Shown here one piece after another: positions 59,489 to 64,000 of a DNA stretch of 64,000 bases; the first letter of the stretch is position 1, and every line of letters begins with the position of its first letter. Under the pieces are notes generated by a model, which searched no databases, was not told the origin of the DNA, and was given only the letters and a program-made list of their open reading frames with translations. A program made the position numbers and the translations under genes. Source of the DNA: a virus; the IMG/VR virus record IMGVR_UViG_3300047509_000125, positions 1 to 64,000 of that record. One strand, 5' to 3'.

Positions 59489-61451
59489 CGTCCTCGGATT
59501 CGAGGGCGTAAGAGTCTGAGTAGGAGTTTTCGTCGGAATCGAAATCGAGTTCGCGGGCAGCTTTTTCGAAGGATTGGGTAGCGGCTTGGGTGGTGGTGGT
59601 GACAATGGCGGCGTTGATTTGTTTTTCCTGGCGTAGGAGGTCGATACCAGCGGCGAGCGCGTCCATTTCGTTTGGGGAAGGGATACCGCGGGATTTCATG
59701 TCCTCCTTTTTTTCGACGGATATTTTTCGGCCTTTGAGGTCGTGGAGGCGTGAACAGAGTTGGGCGGCGGTTTTTTCGTCGAGCCCTCGGATCATGTCCG
59801 CTTCGATGAAGAGTTTGATGGAGAAACAGAGTTCGGTGATACGTCGATCATAACGCTCTTTGGCGGGGGTAGGATCTTGGTCGGAAGTAATGGAATCGGA
59901 TGGAGCTCCGCCTTCTTCGCAGGTGTGGATAAGTTGGGAATATTCTCGTTTGAGGACAGCAGCAGCACCTCTTCCAGTACCGGTGGACGCGATAACGAAT
60001 TCGTCTGGGGGAATGGATCTGGACTGATTGAGTTCCTGAACTTTACGCGCGATTTGGTATTCGGCTGGGTTATTCGGGTCATCAGCGTTGATGGGTATCT
60101 GAATAACTTCATCGAGCATTACTCGGAGTTTGAGGAGAGAATGATCGGTTTCCTCGAGGTTAAGAGAGAGGCCGCGTTTGAAGGTACGATAGATACATGG
60201 ATCGCCGCCGAACCCTGGGTCGAGCATGGCGGAGGTGATAAACGATGAGTGCCACTTCACTTTGTCGCGGCAACGGAAGCGAGAGATCATGGCTTCGGAA
60301 CAGATGGTGTTATCGGCGCCTTCAGGGGGTTCGAGGCCGCGGTACATGATCCAGATGATTGGGGCGTTGGGGGAACCGGCGTCACGCACGGCTGAATCGA
60401 TGTCACATTGGCGGACGATCCCGGTCCACTTGTTATTGTCGCGGAGATTGGGGCTATCCCAGGCATCGAACCGGAGACATTTGACGCCAGTGGTGGATAG
60501 CCAGGATTTGTGGGAGACCGTGACGGGTTTACCTGGGCTTGGTTCCATGAGTTTACCGAGGGGATTGAACATCGATGGTCTATTCCCGAGCCAGATACAT
60601 TGGAACTCTTTTGTGCCTGAGCGGAGATTGGCGCGGGAATCGGGCACGGCTTGGGTGATGGAATCGGTTTCATCCCCGATTAGGAGGATTCGTTTGGCGT
60701 GGAACCCCTTTACCTTATTGATTTGGGTTTCGAGATCGCCTTCACCTACGCCGATGATATGGATACCGTGACCTTCGTCCCGTTGGGAGTTGGCCAGGAG
60801 TGGACAGATTGAGGGCACGGGGGAACCCAACATCCGACTTTCGTTGTACCCGGTTTTGCGGACGAACTCGGAGAAGTAAGCCGAGACCGATTTCCATATC
60901 CGCATTTTCGCGCCTTTGATGGTGTTGGAGACGATAATGACGGCGGTTTGGGCGGTGTTACAGAGGTAGAACGTGAGACCGTAGAGGCCGGCTGAAGTGG
61001 ATTTAGAGGACGTGGTACAGCCACAGATGGCGGTTTGTTCGTTGGAACAGAAATCTTCGGTGGCTCTGGCTGACCAGTCCTGAAACTCGAACGTGTGGGG
61101 GAACGCGAGTTGACAGAATTGGCGGAAATGTTGGTAACGACCGGTACCGGTGTAAGAGCGTTTTGGATCGTCTTGCGGGAACGGCCAGGAGAAGGGATCT
61201 TGTTCGAGTTGGGGAGCGAACCGGAATAGGCCGAGGATACAGGTGACATCGGGCCACGCGGAATCGAACGCGATCCCGTCAATAATTTTCCAGTCGCGCG
61301 GCGGTTTTGTGTTGCGCTGGGGTTGTTTCGGTGGTTTAACCTTAGGCGTAGGAGAGATCATCGGAGTTGGGTGAGATGAAATCAAACCGTAAAGAGCACG
61401 GCAGTACTTGTGACCGAGGCGACAGGCTCCCGTTTGTTGACCTTGGGACAT
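59478..61451 (-). CDS. Terminase large subunit
   Basis: A 657-residue protein. Walker-A-like CTTSSKST at 145-152 and Walker B RILLIGDE at 254-261 are the packaging ATPase. D411 in MLDPGFGGD and a C-terminal DALAAGID segment belong to the RNase H-like nuclease that cuts concatemers. Length and motif order fit TerL. It runs opposite to the TerS-like gene, portal and capsid, which is uncommon. The first 30 residues (CRLGHKYCRALYG) precede the domain and may be an extension; an alternative start is ATG 61361. Confidence 0.8.
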   Translation of the reverse strand: MSQGQQTGACRLGHKYCRALYGLISSHPTPMISPTPKVKPPKQPQRNTKPPRDWKIIDGIAFDSAWPDVTCILGLFRFAPQLEQDPFSWPFPQDDPKRSYTGTGRYQHFRQFCQLAFPHTFEFQDWSARATEDFCSNEQTAICGCTTSSKSTSAGLYGLTFYLCNTAQTAVIIVSNTIKGAKMRIWKSVSAYFSEFVRKTGYNESRMLGSPVPSICPLLANSQRDEGHGIHIIGVGEGDLETQINKVKGFHAKRILLIGDETDSITQAVPDSRANLRSGTKEFQCIWLGNRPSMFNPLGKLMEPSPGKPVTVSHKSWLSTTGVKCLRFDAWDSPNLRDNNKWTGIVRQCDIDSAVRDAGSPNAPIIWIMYRGLEPPEGADNTICSEAMISRFRCRDKVKWHSSFITSAMLDPGFGGDPCIYRTFKRGLSLNLEETDHSLLKLRVMLDEVIQIPINADDPNNPAEYQIARKVQELNQSRSIPPDEFVIASTGTGRGAAAVLKREYSQLIHTCEEGGAPSDSITSDQDPTPAKERYDRRITELCFSIKLFIEADMIRGLDEKTAAQLCSRLHDLKGRKISVEKKEDMKSRGIPSPNEMDALAAGIDLLRQEKQINAAIVTTTTQAATQSFEKAARELDFDSDENSYSDSYALESEDAMF

Positions 61452-61507
61452 CTCACCCAGATGATCGATCCCGCAAGATACTGTCGTGCCTTTTGCGGTT
61501 AGGTTGA

Positions 61508-62422
61508 ATGAGCAGCTTGACCTTAGCGTACATCACGGCCCGCGAAGAACCACATAGCGAATGGTTTTTCAGTTCGTTGCGACATCAGTTAGGCGAGAAC
61601 GACCCGTTACCGAAAGTGATGGTGGTTGATCGACTGTTCGACCCGATAAATCGTTTCCCGCACGGTGCTGGTTACGTTGGCCCGATGCAGCGGACAGCGC
61701 CAAAACCGACGGTGTGGCAAGGACCGCATCGGTTGACCAAGGAAGACTGGTTTGCGATGGCCAACGCGCGGAACACTGCACTATGTTTGTGCGATACCGA
61801 TTGGATTGCCTATGTGGATGATCTATCCGTGTTAATGCCGGCGTGGTTAGGGTGCGTGAAAGAGGCAATCAGTGGCAGCTACAACGTCGCGGGCGCTTAC
61901 CGGAAAGTGAAACAGTTAGTTGTGGAAGAAGGGATCGTAAAATCCTTTATTCCGTATTCGGATGATGTCCGGATCAGGTTATCGATGGGTTATAAGGTAC
62001 CATGTGACTGTGACGGTGGCTGGCTATACGGTTGTTCGTGCGCGTTTCGGGTGGAAGATTTATTGGCGGTAGGCGGTTGGCCCGAGATTTGTGACGGGAT
62101 TGGGAGCGAAGATTACTGCCTTGGGATCGCGCTTAAAAACGCCGGGAAACCGTTGATGTATGACCGGAGAATGATGACCTTTGAAGCCGAAGATTTACAT
62201 GGGATTGGGACACCGTTACGTCGGACGGACAAAGGGATTTCACCTAACGACAAGAGTCACGCGTTACTCGGTATAGCGCGATCGAGTGTTTATTACCCGA
62301 ACTATTTCCCGAGTGGCGGGATAAAAGCGGAACGTGAACGGGTGTTAAGTGGGAAACATTTTACGCTTGTCCAGATTCCAGATCGAGACTGGTATGATGG
62401 ACAGTTGTTAGCGGAAATGTGA
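61508..62422 (+). CDS. GT-A-type glycosyltransferase
   Basis: A 304-residue protein. The N-terminal strand and loop (LTLAYITAREEPHSEW), the DTDWIAYVDDL segment near residues 98-108 with a DxD-like acidic pair, and WLYGCSCAFRVEDLLAVGGW fit family 2-like GT-A enzymes that transfer sugar from a nucleotide donor. In phages they decorate DNA, capsid or host glycans. It is divergent from TerL with a 56-bp gap. Confidence 0.65.
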   Translation: MSSLTLAYITAREEPHSEWFFSSLRHQLGENDPLPKVMVVDRLFDPINRFPHGAGYVGPMQRTAPKPTVWQGPHRLTKEDWFAMANARNTALCLCDTDWIAYVDDLSVLMPAWLGCVKEAISGSYNVAGAYRKVKQLVVEEGIVKSFIPYSDDVRIRLSMGYKVPCDCDGGWLYGCSCAFRVEDLLAVGGWPEICDGIGSEDYCLGIALKNAGKPLMYDRRMMTFEAEDLHGIGTPLRRTDKGISPNDKSHALLGIARSSVYYPNYFPSGGIKAERERVLSGKHFTLVQIPDRDWYDGQLLAEM

Positions 62423-62423
62423 A

Positions 62424-62591
62424 ATGAAATGGCAGCACCTATTAGGACTATCAATCATACTTTTGGTGTTTGGATTTTTTGTATATCAGATGGCAAGGGA
62501 CATCGGATGGGCGATGACGATTAAGTTATGGGCAGTAATCTTATGCGCGAGTATTCTTATATCAATCGCAATTACACTGCTAGCCACATGA
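62424..62591 (+). CDS. Small two-helix membrane protein
   Basis: A 55-residue frame, starting 1 nt after the glycosyltransferase stop and ending in an ATGA overlap with the GroES-like gene. Two hydrophobic helices (LLGLSIILLVFGFFVY; LWAVILCASILISIAITLL). Likely translated because of its coupling. Function unknown. Confidence 0.55.
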   Translation: MKWQHLLGLSIILLVFGFFVYQMARDIGWAMTIKLWAVILCASILISIAITLLAT

Positions 62592-62869
62592 CAAATTTCA
62601 CTCCGTTAGGCGACATCGTGATGGTGAAAGAAATCGTTTACGATGAGATCCGCGGGTTCAAGTTACCGGATGAATGCGCGGAGAAACGGTTTCCGGACAA
62701 AGGGACAGTTGTAGCGATTGGGACCGGAAAAGCGGTTAAAGCGTTGGGATTGAATATCGGTGACGAAATCATTCTGCCAACGGCCGCGCCACATACCTAC
62801 ATGGAGTTAGGAGGGAACCGTTACCGGCTGGTCCGGAGTGAGCGCGTGATTGGGAAGATTGAGCGATGA
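62588..62869 (+). CDS. GroES-like co-chaperonin
   Basis: The protein has 93 residues from ATG 62588 (ATGA overlap). FTPLGDIVMVKE, a mobile-loop region (YDEIRGFKLPDECAEKRF), KGTVVAIGTGKAV, then LNIGDEIILP and YRLVRSERVIGKIE match the Cpn10 fold with little change. Phage cochaperonins such as T4 gp31 replace host GroES on GroEL so that a large capsid protein fits. The FKL hydrophobic triple should contact GroEL. No GroEL is present, so it must use the host's. Confidence 0.8.
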   Translation: MTNFTPLGDIVMVKEIVYDEIRGFKLPDECAEKRFPDKGTVVAIGTGKAVKALGLNIGDEIILPTAAPHTYMELGGNRYRLVRSERVIGKIER

Positions 62870-63414
62870 GACGGCTACATACCCACGGCCAGTACGCAGA
62901 GGATGGCAAGGAGCGTCGGCTAAAGGTCCGCGAGGAAGCTGGCCATCGTTGTATTCGATGTCACCATCCGTTCGAGACCGGTAAACACGGCAAAGGCGAA
63001 TGGTCGCCATGCGATAGTCAGTGTGTTCACGGCGGGCCGATTCGTTACGGTGTTGAAGGCGGCAAGACCAGAATATCGACTGCGGTAGACGAGGCGAATA
63101 AAGAAGGAGTCAGGGCATTACTGGCAGTTGGGTTTAAGGTCGAAGCCCAATGGCGCATCCTAACGGTTCATCATTTTGATGGCGATAAGGCGAATGACGC
63201 ATGGTGGAACACAATTGCGCTCTGTCAGCGGTGTCATTTACAGATTCAATGTAACGTCGATCCTGACATTCCGTTTTTCTTGGAACACACCGAATGGGCG
63301 AAACCATACGTCGCGGGTTTCTACGCCTTCAAGTATGAGGGGCGCATGATTGACCGGGATGAAGCGATTAGGCGAATGGACGAGTTGTTAGCCTACGAAA
63401 ACATGGAAGCGTAG
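62866..63414 (+). CDS. HNH endonuclease
   Basis: A 182-residue protein. CIRCHHPF and SQCVHGGP hold zinc-type Cys; LTVHHFDGDKANDAWWNTIA followed by LCQRCH gives the HNH catalytic strand and helix. It is likely a DNA nicking enzyme, and packaging-region HNH genes are common helpers of TerL. Coupled by ATGA to the GroES-like gene. Confidence 0.7.
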   Translation: MRRLHTHGQYAEDGKERRLKVREEAGHRCIRCHHPFETGKHGKGEWSPCDSQCVHGGPIRYGVEGGKTRISTAVDEANKEGVRALLAVGFKVEAQWRILTVHHFDGDKANDAWWNTIALCQRCHLQIQCNVDPDIPFFLEHTEWAKPYVAGFYAFKYEGRMIDRDEAIRRMDELLAYENMEA

Positions 63415-63416
63415 CG

Positions 63417-63632
63417 ATGAGTATTAAAAACGAACCACTAGCGACTGAAAACAAGGACAAAGAAATATGGAGAAAGAAGGTTGGCGATTTTTATTCCCCT
63501 AGCATCCACGTTACGGAACACGGAAACATAGGGATAAACTGCGGTGGCCATGTGATCGTTATGTCGGTTGAGAAATGGCACGCAGCAGGCAGGCTTAGAA
63601 TCGCTCTCGATGATCTTTTGAATCCGCGATGA
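63417..63632 (+). CDS. Hypothetical protein
   Basis: A 71-residue protein with a basic charged start and beta pattern (IHVTEHGNIGINCGGHVIVM). It starts 2 nt after the HNH stop and overlaps the next by ATGA. Function unknown. Confidence 0.55.
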   Translation: MSIKNEPLATENKDKEIWRKKVGDFYSPSIHVTEHGNIGINCGGHVIVMSVEKWHAAGRLRIALDDLLNPR

Positions 63633-63775
63633 GAAAAACGACAGTCAAACTACTTCGGCGCACGCATCCTAGGTTGCCTAAACCAGCGTTTCGGAAACTG
63701 AAAAAGATGTGGAACCTATTGCCGATTCCGGCGTCACATCGCATGGCGAAATCACTTCGGGCACAACTTGAATGA
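63629..63775 (+). CDS. Small very basic protein
   Basis: A 48-residue frame with an ATGA overlap at its start. Rich in Arg, Lys, Leu and Pro (VKLLRRTHPRLPKPAFRKLK). May bind DNA or RNA. Identified only by position and coupling. Confidence 0.5.
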   Translation: MRKTTVKLLRRTHPRLPKPAFRKLKKMWNLLPIPASHRMAKSLRAQLE

Positions 63776-63778
63776 CAT

Positions 63779-63985
63779 ATGAAAAAAGAAATTGGATACG
63801 ATAAGCGACCACGGTTTGGTTGGTGCGATGATCTAGACAAACAACCGCAGAAGATTGTCGAGAACAAGTCTCCGATTTATTCTCATCCCGTAGTCGTTAT
63901 ACCGTTGCCCTTTATGTCGCCGAAAACCAAAGCGCTATTCCGCGAGTTTACCAAAGGTTTTTGGAGCAAATTCAGGAAAATCTGA
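63779..63985 (+). CDS. Hypothetical protein
   Basis: A 68-residue basic protein with an aromatic Pro-rich middle (SPIYSHPVVVIPLPFMSPK) and a basic helical end (LFREFTKGFWSKFRKI). It is the last complete gene. ATG codons at 63988 and 63991 may open a further gene outside the window. Confidence 0.5.
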   Translation: MKKEIGYDKRPRFGWCDDLDKQPQKIVENKSPIYSHPVVVIPLPFMSPKTKALFREFTKGFWSKFRKI

Positions 63986-64000
63986 AAATGATGTTACCCG

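Noticed and set aside
60226-60771. Rightward frames opposite the large terminase
   Set aside because: TerL motifs are on the other strand, and the rightward frames lack start signals and domains.
1-64000. Integrase, attachment site or repressor proving a temperate phage
   Set aside because: No tyrosine or serine recombinase was recognised, and the tRNA-like T-arm alone is not enough to call an attachment site.

Overview
The window is a 64-kb slice of a tailed double-stranded DNA phage genome (or a large prophage). It has both terminase subunits, a portal, a scaffold-like protein, a major capsid protein, tail-fibre proteins, a phage-type replication and recombination set, and long runs of very short genes that overlap by the ATGA/GTGA/TTGA pattern. 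No rRNA, ribosomal-protein or host metabolic operon is present. The end genes (1-180 cut off; 63779 onward) show that the sequence continues beyond the window. I see no tape measure, tail-tube, sheath or baseplate set. The portal/scaffold/capsid cluster next to a 1731-residue polyvalent, probably ejected protein fits a short-tailed (podovirus-like) virion, but that is inference. No integrase, DNA polymerase or primase was recognised. Long Pro-Thr linkers, LamG-like, choice-of-anchor-D-like and PKD-like modules and Sec signal peptides point to a didermic host that uses such proteins, for example soil Verrucomicrobia. The host call is an inference.

Layout. 1-1036: leftward genes, an octamer repeat array (180-258), a C-rich tract, and a helix-turn-helix/small-terminase-like gene with a dense operator cluster at 982-1084. 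1197-11714: a rightward early operon of about 38 mostly unknown small proteins, many with zinc-knuckle motifs. It includes a replication-initiator-like gene with heptamer iterons inside it (6457-7020), a Cas4/RecB-like nuclease, an HNH protein and three overlapping tiny membrane proteins. 11695-31642: the virion module, with a GH130-like beta-propeller, structural proteins, the giant polyvalent protein, an ATP-grasp ligase, DUF1360, portal, scaffold and capsid. A terminator follows the capsid gene.

31733-47058: fibres and cell-surface proteins. Two giant proteins of 1751 and 1635 residues carry Sec-type leaders and bear beta-helices, LamG, a GH5-like glycosidase and PT linkers. After them come holin-like membrane proteins, a GIY-YIG homing endonuclease, a papain-like protein, an outer-membrane beta-barrel, lipoproteins and DUF1353. 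47078-54206: a ribbon-helix-helix gene with a palindromic operator leads a recombination/replication operon (RecT/Bet, DUF2800 nuclease, DnaB_N-helicase fusion), followed by a GTATCA-box region with a nested hairpin and a PD-(D/E)XK nuclease.

54223-58105: a leftward accessory block (ASCH, DUF7666-like with a 12-bp tandem repeat, DUF2786, an ArdC N-domain). 58193-61451: a packaging region split over both strands, with a near-consensus parS site and a tRNA-like structure between the terminase genes. 61508-63985: a glycosyltransferase, a GroES-like co-chaperonin, an HNH nuclease and small genes.

Genes inside each block are packed and translationally coupled. Control signals sit in the few gaps: 241-448, 989-1210, 30211-30424, 47059-47114, 51256-51380, 53091-53260, 58652-59085.
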